Positions 32,344 through 43,880 of a stretch of 64,000 nt of DNA are shown here, piece after piece. The DNA comes from Cryptomeria japonica. Its lineage: Eukaryota; Streptophyta; Pinopsida; Cupressales; Cupressaceae. Position 1 is the stretch's first letter, and every line of letters begins with the position of its first letter. Location: positions 418,223,757-418,287,756 of the forward strand of contig NC_081415.1 in NCBI RefSeq assembly GCF_030272615.1, given 5' to 3'. The notes under the pieces were generated by a model. That model made no database searches. It was not told the DNA's origin and saw nothing but the letters and a program-made list of their open reading frames with translations. The position numbers were made by a program, and so were the translations under genes.

Positions 32344-35300
32344 GGACCCTCTCGTGGAATGTCAGGGGCTGGAATGCCCCTGACAAGATTCGCTTGATCA
32401 AGTAAGGCCAGACATTTTTCTCTTACAAGAAACAAAGATCAAAGAAGAGGATGTGAGTGTGTTTTCTAGGAAATTTCAAACATGGAAGTGTAGTTTGTTA
32501 GGAGCTCAAGGTGCCTCTGGAGGCCTAGCAGCTCTTTGGAAGGACTTAGTAGTAGAAGTGGTTGTTGTTAGGGCCAATCGTTGGTGGCAATGGTTGAAGA
32601 TCAAATCATTGCAACTTCAGACAAGTTTCTTTCTTTTCAATATTTATGGGCCTACCAATACAATTATGAAAAATCAAGTTTGGAGTGAGATCTCTGAAAT
32701 TTTGAGTAATGACAAGGAAAATGTATTCATCTTGGGAGGAGACTTCAACGCCCTACTCCGACCTTCAGACAAAATGGGGGGTGTGGGCTGGAATAGGTAG
32801 AGTCAAAGAGATTTCAACTCCTTTGTTATAAGGGCGGGATTGATTGAAATTCCCTTCAAAACGGGGGATTTCACTTGGACCAACAGAAGGAGTGGCTTCC
32901 TAAATATCACTAAAAAATTAGATAGGTTTTTTATAGCTGGGGACTGGATGGAGAGTCACTGGACCAGCGAAGCAGAGATCCTTCCTATCACGGGATCAGA
33001 CCATTATCCCATATGCCTAAGGATTCAAGATGAAAGTGCCCCAGCGAGATGTCCATTCAAATTTGAGGCAATGTGGCTTCAAGACGGTAGCATCAGAAAC
33101 CTCATTGACCAATGGTGGAAACACAAACCGGTAAATTCAGGTAATAAAGCTTTCACTTTCTTTAAAAAATTACAATTTGTAAAGGAAAAATCAAAGCAGT
33201 GGAATAGAGAATCATTTAGAAATATCTTCAGAGATAAGCTGGATTTAGAAAAAGACCTAAAAGTCTTACATGAGCAAATTATCAGCAATGGGATGGATGA
33301 GGATTGTTTCAAAAGGGAGAAAATACTAAGCACAAATTACTCGGAGGTTTTAGCTAGAGAGGAGATATACTGGAGACAAAAATCCAGAGAAACGTGGTTA
33401 AAAGATGGTGACAAGAACACAAAGTTTTTTCACACCTTAGTCAAAGTTAAAAAAGCACATAACAAGATCTCCTCAATAAAAAACAAAGAGGGCATAACAA
33501 TCTCTGACATAGATCAAATTAACTGGGCAGCGATAGAGCATTTCTCTGAAATTTTTAACAGGTTGGATAATCAGGAGGAAAATATCCCTCGTATTCTAGA
33601 GGTCATCCCCACATGTATAATGGCAGACCACAACAAAAGGTTAATGGAGCAGGTCACAATGGTAGAGGTTAAAAAGGTTGTTTTTAGTTTAGGTGCAGAA
33701 AAATCGCCTGGACTAGATGGATTCCCAACTCTTTTCTTTCAAAACTTTTGGGACATTTTGGCTGAAGATATCCTTGAAGTGGTAGAGGAGTCTCAGAAGG
33801 GAGGCTTCATTTTAAAAGATTTCAACAATACATTCATTGCTCTGATCCCAAAGAAGGCGGAAATCAACTCTTTTGATGACTTTCGCCCGATATCGCTTTG
33901 CAATTCCATTTATAAAATCATTGCAAAAGTCATTGCAAATAGATTAAAACCAATTTTGGATCTTGTCATTTCAAGCGAACAAAGTGGCTTTGCTCCAAGC
34001 AGATCTATTTTTGAAGGTATTATCCTGGCCCACGAAGTTGTCCACTCTATCCAGACAACAAGGGCAGAGAAGATGATGATCAAAGTTGACATTAGGAAAG
34101 CATATGATGAGGTAAATCAGGACTTTCTTATAAAAGTTCTTCAGAGGTTCGGGTTCAACGAAGATTGGATTGCCTGGGTCAGTAGCTGCATCAACACTCC
34201 CCGATTCTCAGTCCTTGTCAACGACAGCCCCCAAGGTTTTTTTGAATCCACAAAAGGCATAAGACAAGGCGACCCTCTCTCATCATTCCTATTCATTATA
34301 ATGGCAAAAGTGCTCGGACGCCTCATATCCAAAAGATGGGAATCGGGTGCTTGGAAGGGAGTCCAAATAGCAGCAGGTGTAAACCCTATAACACACCTGC
34401 AATTTGCAGATGACACCTTTTTAGCAGGAGATGCTTCGGCTAGGGAAGGAAAGGTAATGAAAGAAACCCTTGACATCTATGAAACAACATCAGGTCAAAG
34501 AGTTAATTGGCATAAGTCAGAAATTTATTTCTTCAACTGTAAACCATGTAAGCAAAGGGAGATATGCAGAATTCTGGGAATGAAAATGGGGTCTTTACCG
34601 GGCAGATATCTAGGAATTCCTTTTTTTGGAGGAGCAAACAGATCGGAATTGTGGAAGAAATTAGTTGAAAGTTGCATTAATAAAATGGAGGGGTGGAAAA
34701 GTAGATGGTTAACATCAGCTGGCAGAATCCTTATGCTTAAGACAATTGTGTCAGCCATTCTGATTTATTCAATGATGCGCCTTAAAATCCCAAAAAAGGT
34801 CATCAATTCAATCCAACAAAAGATGAGGAAATTTTTTTGGAATGGGGCAAATGATCAAGAGAAAATCCCACTGCTGGCATGGGAAATTTTTTTTCAAGCT
34901 AAGGTAAGAGGAGGTGCAGGATTGAGGGATTGACAAAAAATGAACTACGCTCTAGGAGCTAAATTAGTCTGGAATATCTACTCTAACCCACACCAGATGT
35001 GGGTAAAAGTGCTAAGAGCAAAGTATCTAGATTCAATAGAGGATCACAGAATCTTCATGATTCATAACCCTCCCAAAGGATCAACAATATGGAACTTCAT
35101 CTTGGAATGTCGCAAGGTAGTAACAAACTATCTAACATGGCAGCTTGGGAATGGGGCAGAGGCCAAGTTCTGGGAGGATTCTTGGGTAGGCCACCCTGCC
35201 TTGAGAGAAATGGAGGACTTCACAGAGTCAAAGGAACTATTAGTGCAGTTATGGGGAGTTAAAGTGAGGGATTACATGTATAGCTCAGAGGGAGTTTTAG

Positions 35301-35695
35301 GAATAGAATGGCACTGGAAAGATTTGTCAACTACAGGATTGTCTCTTCAGGAACAACAAAGACTCCAAAATGTGTTGGATCAAAGGAAGATTTACCTCAT
35401 TGATAAAGAGGACAAGGTAATATGGTGTGGGGCTAAGGATGGTAAATATTCAGTCAAACTGGGATATCAGCTTTTGGAAGGAAGAGAGGAGACTCAATCA
35501 AAAACATGGGCCCTCTTCTGGAGTAAAGAATGTCTTCCAAAAGCATGTGCCTTTGCATGGCTAGCTGTGAAAGGCAGAATTTTAACAGGAGAAAGAAGGA
35601 AAAGACTCGTTTTGTGGGACCGTCAAAGTGTGTCATGTGCAATCAGTCGGAAGAATCTGTAGACCACCTGCTCCTCACATGTGAAGTGGCATAGA
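32340..35695 (+). pseudogene. LINE copy 3 ORF2: endonuclease, reverse transcriptase, zf-RVT
   Basis: atg at 32340 gives MRTLSWNVRGWNAPDK. A small deletion and frameshift near 32400 precede IFLLQETKI. The endonuclease continues with FNIYGPTN, ILGGDFNALL, tag at 32798, DFTWTNRR, KKLDRFF and TGSDHYPI. The reverse transcriptase (about 33640-34480) has SPGLDGFPTLFFQNFW, FRPISLCNSIYKIIAKV, EQSGFAPSRSIFEGI, IKVDIRKAYDEVNQDFL, GIRQGDPLSSFLF and the catalytic FADD at 34403-34414. A tga at 34931 is in frame (a Trp is expected), and homology resumes at once. The zf-RVT-like part covers about 35440-35690 (VKLGYQLL, CLPKACAFAWLAVKGRILT) with a frameshift near 35640. The 697-codon stretch 32840-34933 is open. 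Confidence 0.85.
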
Positions 35696-35808
35696 AATGT
35701 TGGTCTGAACTCCAGAGGAACCTAAATTGGTAGGGACCATTACAAAGCTCCCTAAAAGAGGTTTTTGAGAGTTGGCCAAGACAACCAAGGAGGTCAACTC
35801 TTTCTTAT

Positions 35809-36564
35809 GTGTGGAAAATCAGTCTTTCCATAGTTATATGGGAGATATGGAAGGAACAAAATAGAAGAATTTTTCAAGACATGATGGAGGACGAGAAGAG
35901 GTTATTAACAAGAATTAATAGAGCTATTGAAGAGGTGGTAGGTTCAGCAACATCACATACTTCCTCATTATCCACCTCTTTCACTTTAATGGACAAATAT
36001 ATCCAAAAGGCATGGCCAGGCATTAAAATTAGACATGGGTCAATATTAGTGAAAAAAGGGAAAAGGCAAATGCCAGAGAAGGCTCAATGGAAACTGCCAG
36101 AGAAGGGATGGTTTAAAGTAAATTTTGATGGTGCAACGCAACAACATGGCCAGCTAGTAGGGGCAGGATTTGCATTATGGGATGACAATGGAGATCTTTT
36201 AAAATATGGAGCTAAAAGGCTTCAGGAGAGCACCAACAATGAGGTTGAAGCCCAAGCAACGCTTTTAGGGGTAGAATTAGCAAAAAAAGAAGGGGTGAAA
36301 AACCTCCATTTAGAAGGGGACTCATTAATTATAATCCAAGCCATTATGAATGGAGAGATAATTGCTTGGCATCTTCAAGGTTTTTTAACAATAATTTTAG
36401 CAGAACTAAAATCTTTTGAAAACTATAAAATTAGCCACATTAGAAGAGCATGCAACCAAACTGCGCACAATTTATCCAAATGGGCCCTGTCATTTGAGGC
36501 TGAAGGGGTTTTAAAAATGGATGATAATCAGGGCCTATCATTTATGGGCGAGACAATAGGGTAA
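35809..36564 (+). pseudogene. LINE copy 3 RNase H domain, C-terminal end of ORF2
   Basis: Open for 251 codons. Starts ISLSIVIWEIWKEQNRRIFQ, then the RNase H: GWFKVNFDGATQQHG (Asp), STNNEVEAQATLLGVELAKK (Glu), LHLEGDSLIIIQAIMNG (Asp) and ISHIRRACNQTAHNLSKWAL, where the final catalytic Asp expected after the RRA-N turn is replaced by His. It joins the zf-RVT part after a frameshift. Ends at taa 36562-36564. Confidence 0.85.
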
Positions 36565-37006
36565 TGATTGGGGAGTTGGATTTTGTGGAGTGAGGTCAGG
36601 TGCATGGCGCTACTCTCAAGAGGGATGCATTGTGCGGCAAGGATGAAGAGAAAGCTCGCACGGGGGAAATAACATAGTCTTAATTATAACAATGCGAGGG
36701 TGTTTCAAATCGGCAGCTAACCGAGAGAACAACATGTAAAGATCTCTGAATCCCTGACACGCATGACAAGTCATAATTAAAAGGAATGATCAAGTTGATT
36801 TCACACAAAGTGAAAGATAGTTCAAGGAGCAATCGTGCGAAGTTAAATGCAGTGAGATGGCATGCATAAAACATAAAATGAGAGGGTGTAGGATGTTATA
36901 TATCTAGGGGTAGCAGTTATTTCAGTGAAGTTAAGAGTGGAAAACAAGCTGCAGGGAGAACTGAGCGGAGGCATCAGTGAGGGAAGAAGGTGCAGGAGCT
37001 GCTAAC

Positions 37007-37450
37007 ATGGAGGTGAACTTTACAGTCACAACTAAAAAGCAACAAAAAGGCTTCAAAGGGGTTGTTAGCAGAGACAAAATGTCAGGGCTCATCCATTTCA
37101 AGGAGGAGGAAATGATCAAAACTATGTTGAAGGTGGTTGGACAATATTTTATGGAGAATGTGTCTCGCTGGAAGGTTAATTTAGACATCATCTCAATGGT
37201 GATAGCCTGGGGTTTAGAAGTTGGAGAAGATATAGACACGGTGAAGTGGGCGGTTACGTCAATATTTGAGGATGCGATGCTGGAAGGTCTAGATTCCATT
37301 TTGGAATGGGCTATGCCAGGAGTCGGGTTTGACTATTCTGAAGGTTTTGCAGATGCAAAGGATGCTGATGAATTTGGCATGGTCTCCTTTGTTCGATGGA
37401 TAGGGAAAGTCGACAAAGAAACTTATGTGATAGAAAGGGCGAGAGCTTAG
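37007..37450 (+). CDS. LINE copy 3 ORF3, conserved unknown protein
   Basis: 147 codons from atg 37007 (MEVNFTVTTKKQQKGFKG), continuing RDKMSGLIHFKEEEMIKTML, SRWKVNLDIISMVIAWGLEV, WAVTSIFEDAMLEGLDSILE, WAMPGVGFDYSEG and DEFGMVSFVRWIGKVDKETY. I chose the internal atg because MEANFT/MEVNFT is the conserved start in all copies. After the tag at 37448 the frame stays open with a helical, basic stretch (ENLKRLIRQHELEENELVKA, RRTGMRKRWVF), so the tag may be premature. Acidic core with hydrophobic helices, no zinc or nuclease motif, no signal peptide. Located 440 bp after RNase H inside the target duplications. Confidence 0.75.
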   Translation: MEVNFTVTTKKQQKGFKGVVSRDKMSGLIHFKEEEMIKTMLKVVGQYFMENVSRWKVNLDIISMVIAWGLEVGEDIDTVKWAVTSIFEDAMLEGLDSILEWAMPGVGFDYSEGFADAKDADEFGMVSFVRWIGKVDKETYVIERARA

Positions 37451-37969
37451 GAGAATTTGAAGAGACTAATTAGGCAGCACGAGCTAGAAGAGAACGAACT
37501 GGTTAAAGCTTGGCCAAAGGCACACCCCAAAGGCAGACGCACAGGAATGAGGAAGCGTTGGGTTTTTCAAACCAATCAGCAGTAGCAAAAAGAGCCCGTC
37601 GGGCTCCCAGTTGAAGGGGATGCGGTTGCAGTTGTGAATGTGGGGTTTTTTTTTGGTTAGTAGTGTTCGCTTCCTTTTTTTGAATGTTCATTTAGGTTGC
37701 TTATGTTTGTAGTAAACTATGTAAACCCAATATGGGTCACAATAGCATAGATATGTTTAAACAACAATTAGTCTATATATCATCCCGTGGGTTTCTAGGG
37801 AGATGGATTGGTGGGTATTTTTTGTATCTTTTTGAAGGTGGTCTAAACACCAATGCCTGGAGTATAAGGCAAGTACAGGTTTGAAAGTTCTAGGAAAGGG
37901 CTAAAGAGATTTATGAAAGCCTGATATTTGAAGATGTAATAACCATATTTTATAATGATAAATAAAAAA
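37451..37969 (+). other. LINE copy 3 3' region and tail
   Basis: Continuation of ORF3 homology to about 37582, then G/T-rich 3' untranslated sequence. Ends ataatgataaataaaaaaa before the target duplication. Confidence 0.7.
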
Positions 37970-37982
37970 AAAATTGCTATTT

Positions 37983-38365
37983 AAAAAATTTCTATTTGTT
38001 TCTTTTACCTTCAATTCTCAATTCCATGATATTTTTATAGTTTAATTATTTAAAATAAAGTAAGAATATATTAAAATTATCTTTTTTATATTTATAAATA
38101 TGAAATAGTAATAAAATTAATGAACGAGAATAAAGATGTTTTTATATTTTCAATTTTATGATGTTTCTAAAATTTAATTACTTAAAAAAAATTAAAATTA
38201 TGTCAATAGTATAAAAAAAATAAAAAATTATGTCAATAGTATATTTTCATATTTATAAATATCAATATAGTAACAAAATTGGTATTTTAAAAAAAATCTA
38301 TTTGTTGCCTTTACATTTAGTTCTCAATTACATAGTACTTCTATAATTTAATTATTTCAAATAAA
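37983..38365. repeat. AT-rich tandem unit, right of LINE copy 3
   Basis: Two to three further copies of the 150-170-bp unit (attctcaattccatgat, tttataaatatcaatatag, aacaaaatt). A short internal duplication of aaattatgtcaatagtat lies near 38190-38245. Confidence 0.7.
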
Positions 38366-38432
38366 TTACTTGATTAAACCAAATTAAACCTTAAACCTAA
38401 ACCAAATTAAACCTTAAACCTAAACCAAATTG
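38366..38432. repeat. Short CCCTAAACC-type array
   Basis: aaaccaaattaaaccttaaa is repeated, as in the arrays at 3420 and 24525. The same neighbour relationship (AT unit next to the CCTAAACC array) is seen left of LINE copy 1. Confidence 0.65.
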
Positions 38433-38634
38433 ACCTTTACTAGAACTATCAGCAAAAACAAGGCACAAGTCAATAAGCAAGGCCCCCCGACCCACCACTT
38501 CACCAACAACACCAAGCATAACAAGACAAAAAAAAAGCTCGTTTGTAACGAAAAGATGAACCAAACAACCACAATCAACAAAAGGAACCCAACACCATAG
38601 AAACCCCAAACCAAGCTAAAAGGAAAAAAACAAC

Positions 38635-38730
38635 TCAAAACATTCTACCATCACTAAGACCATCAACTTTAGGATCGTCCTCACCCTCATCTTCATCCTC
38701 AGCTGTACACTCACACTCCACTTCCCGCTC
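38635..38730 (-). pseudogene. Acidic C-terminal coding fragment
   Basis: On the minus strand ERE VECECTAEDEDEGEDDP (ERE then the rest), KVDGLSDGRMF and a stop at 38635, followed by a T-rich 3'-UTR-like sequence to about 38430. It could be the 3' end of a 5'-truncated retroelement or of a host transcript copy. No family recognised. Confidence 0.3.
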
Positions 38731-38739
38731 ATATCCTTA

Positions 38740-39549
38740 CCCCCTCCACCCACAAAAAAATATAATCATGTTATAAATGAAATGATAGAATATTTAGCTT
38801 TGTATTTGATATGATTGAATCATGAATTAAGATTGATGTCACGATCAAATATATAATACAATTAGAATAGTAATAAGGAAAGAACATAGAGTATAATGAT
38901 TAATAGATTAAGATTGATTAATTATTCATTTGAAAGCAATGTTTTATTAGATTCTATTACTAAGCTATAGGTTTTATTAAATTCAATTTATTGCATGTAT
39001 ATCTATCTTGTAAATAAGGTTTCAATGTCTCATCAATTGATTAAAGCAATATGGTCCTTATATCTATTTCAATTTTTTTAAATAGTATATCTTGTCATTT
39101 TTTTATATTTATGAATGTTAAATATTTTTTAAAATTGATATCTCTCGGTGTCCTCTACATTAATTTTATTTATAAAACATAGGTATGCTAGTTTTAGTTT
39201 CATTGTAACCATTTCAATTGACAAAATCATTTGACCTAGTTGATAGTACAAGAGAATTTATCAGAAAAGATGGTTTTGTAATAGGATCTTCAAAATCAAA
39301 AAATGAAATTTCAATGGGTTCATGAGGATTGTCCATTACCTAAAAGTGAACACATTAAAATTAGTTGGTAACAATACATTAAAAATTCTTATATTTAAGA
39401 TTAATATTGTAAAAAAAAATTACATAAGCAAAAAAATATAAATTATTGTTATAAATATTTTGATACTTTAATGCTTTAAACTAAAATTAGTAATTTAGAG
39501 AAATTTCTCTACTCATACAATTATCAACCATGTCAACACAATACCTTCA
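38740..39549. other. AT-rich intergenic DNA, nothing recognised
   Basis: No coherent open frame, no terminal repeats, stops in all frames. Confidence 0.6.
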
Positions 39550-39672
39550 TGGAATTAAAAGCACATAATATCCTCTAATGGTGAGCTTGCAATATAATGG
39601 CTCTATTTTTTGTAATTAAAATTTGTGATTACTTATTTTATTTCCGAGGATTATGTAACATATTTTGTATTG
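39550..39672 (+). repeat. Direct repeat flanking the Copia-like element, left (pair at 43071-43192)
   Basis: A block containing aattaaaagcacataatat, atggtgagcttgcaatataa, tggctctatt and gaggattatgta. A diverged copy lies just right of the element at 43071-43192. These are outside the LTRs (57 and 20 bp away), so they are not its target duplication. Confidence 0.75.
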
Positions 39673-39729
39673 AATATGTGCATAAACAAACCAACTCAAA
39701 AATTAAAACATCATAACAGACCACATAAA

Positions 39730-40687
39730 TGATGTAGGAGCATCCAGGGACATAGGGCAATCCTACATCTCCCAATAATATTGTTGTTTTTTTATTTTCT
39801 ATTATGGTTAGGTGGTTAAAAATAAATGCAAGCATTTATGGGTCTCCATGTACCTAGGAAAGTGTCCAAGGGGGCATAGGGGGATGAAAATATTTAATAT
39901 TTGTGGCCTAGTGTAAAGACAATTGTAATTTTCAAGAAGGGACACGCTTTTCTATCATTTATAATGCTAAAATCATTAAAAAAAACCTTTTGGACGTGGG
40001 AACAAAGAAGGGGAAGAGTCATGCACTCCTATTTATTGAATGATTACATAAAAATTAGAAAAGATGCCTTTTTGGCACCCACTTGGGAAAATTGAAAAGA
40101 CACCTCTTTAAGTGGCCTCCTAGGGAAATTGAAAGGTCGTCTATTAGCTATGTGTTGCATTTATTGATTGTCATGTGTTAGAGGGAGCATGAGAATTGCA
40201 AGAGACATGAAATAACTATAAATAGGATCCTCGGATAAAGGTTTAAGCATCCAAAGTTGAGTGGATCATTAAGAGTTGATCTAGAGTTGAATGGATCATC
40301 TAGAGTTGAGAGGATCATCCAAAGTTGAGTTGAGAGTTGATCCAAAGTTAATTAGATCATTGAGAGTTGATCTAAGGTTGATTCAATCATCTAGAGTAGT
40401 GTGGATCATTCAAAGTGGAGTGATAATTTAAAGTTGAGAAGAATTCCCCTTCATTTGAGAGTTAAGTTGTAGTTACAACTTACAAAGTTGTAAAGCAAAG
40501 AGGCTAATATTTTGTAATTGATGATTTTATAATTCATTTCATTTGATAAATAGAAGGAAATTTATTTCTTGCTATTTTTTGTTATTCCATTTGTTATGTT
40601 ATGCATGAATCTTGGGTCCATGCAAAGCAACCCTCATCTAGTGTGATAGAGTATTTTTTGGGTGTGCTAGGGGAGTCTCCTACATCA
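39730..40687 (+). repeat. Copia-like element 5' LTR, 958 bp
   Basis: Starts TGATGTAGGAG and ends CTCCTACATCA, a perfect 11-bp terminal inverted repeat. TATA box ctataaata near 40217. A degenerate gagttgatcc / gagtggatcat minisatellite fills about 40249-40445. Confidence 0.85.
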
Positions 40688-40689
40688 AA

Positions 40690-40702
40690 TGGTATCAAAG
40701 CC
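40690..40702 (+). promoter_or_regulatory. Primer-binding site (initiator Met tRNA type)
   Basis: tggtatcaaagcc two bases after the 5' LTR. It differs at one base from TGGTATCAGAGCC, the usual plant Copia site complementary to initiator-Met tRNA. Confidence 0.85.
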
Positions 40703-42167
40703 AAAGATATTTAGTGCATAGAGAGATCATTGAATGTGAGGCAATCTATACTAGGACCGTGGGTTGGATGGAATGTGTATGAGAGCATGTTGGTTGTCCT
40801 ATAATAGAGATTGAAGTTGGGTAGAAGGTGCACAAAGTGCCTCCACTAAGAGAGAGTGGTTAGAGGAAGTGAGACATGTGTCTTCCATAAATCTTTGTTG
40901 GATAGAGGGTAAGTATGAATTTGAGTTTTGTTGTAGGTTGGAAATTGTATTTGAAGATAAAAGAGAGGAAGAGTTTGGGGTTGGTCGTGGGAAATCCCTT
41001 AGGAATTTCAATCCTTGTTAAGAGAGAGAATGTACATGAATGGAATGATTGGTATGATGAGAGGCTCAAGGAAAACCAAAAGAGAATGGAAAAGATAAGA
41101 GGAAAATATGGATATGAAGGTGTTCCATTATTTTTCTAACAAATATGCATTTGTAAATTAATTTATGTATGTAGGTGAAGAGAAAAGAAAAAATAAATAT
41201 TACAACAACATTCCTTAATGATGGCATGAAGGAAGAGAGCAAGGGTGAAGTTGTAGAGGTTGAGGATGAGAAACAAGAGAGTGGAATAGTATATGAGAGT
41301 CCTTTAGAGGACATAAAGGTATTTGAAAGTGTAACTAATTAAAGAATATGTTGCAACAATGATGGAGATTAATGAAGATGAGGATGTCATCTTAGAGGAA
41401 ATTCAAAGAATCAATAGATTCTTAAAAGCTCAACTTGAGAAGAAGGTGGAAGAGATTGCAACAAAGACAAGTATTTGTGAAGGATTGAAAATGTTGAGAG
41501 CAAAAGAGGAAGGTGAATAAAAAGTTGCAGTAGTGGATGATATTGCAGTAGTTGAGGTAGACTGACTCACCTCGATTGAAGATGAAGAAGCATGTCTTTG
41601 GGAAGGTGGAAGGTGTTGCAGTAGATGAAGATATAACAAAACTTGAGAAATATCCTTTGGAGGGCATGAGAATGATGGAAAGTGTGGAGCAACCAAGCTA
41701 AAAGAGGTTGGTTGTAAAGAAAGAGGATGCTAGAGGTGTATGTTGAGATGGTAAGTGCATAGGAGATTTCATAGTGCATTTGGTGGAGGTGGGTGGACTT
41801 GGGTGGGTTAAAACCCACAAACAAGAGAAGAGGAATGTTGAGTTGTGAGATGAGGAGGGATGTTGAGTAGAGCAACATTTGGAAGAGGAGGTTATATTAT
41901 GGTGGAACAAATTCCATATTGAGAAAGAGGGTTGCATACTAGATATGGTGGAGATAATTCCACATCGAGGAAGATGAGATAGGAGCAAAGTTATCAAAGG
42001 AGGATGCTTGTTCCAGATAGGTGTTGGAAGAGGAGAAAGAAGATCCAGTTGGAGGTGCTTGTTGCAGTTATGGAGTTCACTGGATATTGTTGGCAATCTA
42101 AAAGGATGGCTCTACCATCCAGCTTCATTTTGTGAGACCCAACTCACAAAAATTTCCAACCCCCAAG

Positions 42168-43050
42168 TGTTAGGTGCAAGAGCATCCAAGGGTGTAGGAT
42201 AGTCCTACATCTCAAAAAAATATTGTTTTTTATTTTATTTTCTGTTATGGTTAGGTGGTTAAAAATAAATGAAAGCATCTATGGGTCTCCATGTACCTAG
42301 GAAAGTGTCCAAGGGGGCATAAGGGGGTTGAAAATACTCAATATTTGTAGCCTATATGTAAAGGAAGTTGTAATTTTTAATAACAAACACCTTTTTCTAT
42401 CATTTATAATGCTAAAATCATAAAAATATGCTTTTGGGTGTGGGAACAAGGAAGGGAAAGAGTCATGCACTCATATTTATTGAAAGGTTCCATAAAAATT
42501 AGAGAAGACACGTTTTAGGCAACCATTTGGGAAAATTGAAAAGACATATCTTTAGGTGGCCTCCTCGAGAAGTTAAAAGGTCATTTATTGGCTACATGTT
42601 GCATTTCCTAACTACCATTTGTTAGATTGGGCATGATAATTGCAAGAGGCATAAGAGAACTATAAATAAGGGCTTGGGATAGAGTTTTAAACATCCAGAG
42701 TTGAGTGGATTGTTGAGAGTTGATCCAGTAGAGTTTAAGTGGATCATTGAGAGTTGATCCAAGGTTGATTGGATCGTCTAAAGTGTGGATCATTGAAAGT
42801 AGAGTGGTAATTTGAAGTTGAGAAGCATTCCACTTCATTTGAGAGTTGAGTTGTAATTACAACTTGCAAAGTTGTAAAGCCAAGTGGCTAATATTTTGTA
42901 ATTCATTTCATTTTAAGAATAGAAGGAAATTTGTTTCTTGCAAATTTGTGTTATCCTATTTGTTATGTTATGCATGAATCTTGGGTGGAGCAACCCTCAT
43001 CTAGTGTAACAAAGTATGTTTTGGGTGTGTTAGGGGAGTCTCCTACATCA
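42168..43050 (+). repeat. Copia-like element 3' LTR, 883 bp
   Basis: Starts TGTTAGGTGCAAGAGCATCC (the first bases altered relative to the 5' LTR) and ends CTCCTACATCA. TATA box ctataaata near 42660; it has fewer units of the gagttgatcc minisatellite. The sequence before it is not a convincing polypurine tract. Confidence 0.82.
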
Positions 43051-43192
43051 TAAAAGAACATTAACCTTAATTGAATTAAAAGTACACAATATCTTCCAAT
43101 GGTGAGCTTGCAACATAATGGCTCTATTCAAGACTATGGTAATTTTATGGATACTTGTTACATTCGTGAGGATTATGTAGTGCATTTTATGT

Positions 43193-43880
43193 TGGAAATA
43201 TTGTCATTGATGTCAAAGGGGCATGGGCAAGTTTATCATTGATGTCAAGAATAAATTAAATATCTAAGATTGTTGCCATTGATGTCAAAGAGAAAGGCAA
43301 CATTGATGGAAGTTATCTTGGGCAAATTAATGGCACTATCTTTGAGATTTTGTTGGTAAATAAAGGAGGTAATTTGGATATTAAATTGCACAAATAATTA
43401 TATATTTTAGAGTTAGGAAACCATGCTTTGCACTCGAAATGAAGGCATAATTAATAGTAAATAAAATAAAGTTTATTCATTTTTGTGGAGCCAACCTCCC
43501 TCTTTGATTCCCCCCATTTGGGGAATTTAAAATAAATAAATAAAATATTTTTTGTGCTCACAAGGGGGCCAACCTCCTTGGCATTGAAATTTCAAAATAG
43601 AAAATATATATATTCTTTTAGGGACTGACCCCTTTGTAGTCGGTGCCCACCTTGCAAGGGTATTTTAAATTAAATAAATATTTTTCCTTGTTGACTTTAC
43701 CAATTGCTTTTAGAGGGGTACATCATTTGGCAAAGGGGTACATTGCAAGGTATAAATAGAAGATGCTAAGAGGGTTTTCAAATAAGTGGTTGTAGCATCA
43801 TAAAATGTACACCTTTATTAGTGTGTCCAATTTCACACACTCCTAACACCTATTTTAGTATTTCCTTTTCCTCAATACAT
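43193..43880 (+). repeat. LTR-like fragment
   Basis: Starts tgttggaaatattgtcattg, wording typical of Copia-type LTR starts. It has three cattgatgtcaa-like repeats and a TATA-like ggtataaatag near 43750. No partner LTR, primer site or clear end was found, so it may be a solo or truncated LTR. Confidence 0.4.

Larger units (their letters stand above)
30394..37969 (+). mobile_element. L1-type LINE copy 3, near full length, three ORFs
   Basis: About 7.6 kb. ORF1 30423-32343, ORF2 32340-36564, ORF3 37007 on, and a 3' tail (ataatgataaataaaaaaa). Target duplication aaaattgctattt at 30381-30393 and 37970-37982. Relatively few stops and frameshifts, so it is the best-preserved copy of the family here and the best template for its gene order. 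Confidence 0.9.
39730..43050 (+). mobile_element. Copia-like LTR element without recognisable gag-pol
   Basis: Two LTRs (39730-40687 and 42168-43050), an initiator-Met primer site, and a 1.5-kb interior with no gag, protease, integrase or reverse transcriptase motif. The four bases taaa next to each LTR may be the target duplication (39726-39729 and 43051-43054). The interior encodes only short charged frames (for example 40915-41139, KRENVHEWNDWYDERLKENQ). It looks like a LARD-type non-autonomous element. The LTRs have diverged more than those of element B. Confidence 0.8.

Noticed and set aside
41066-42096. Series of minus-strand frames (80-132 codons) inside the Copia-like element
   Set aside because: Ser/His/Pro/Leu-rich products of purine-rich plus-strand DNA; antisense shadows without recognisable domains.
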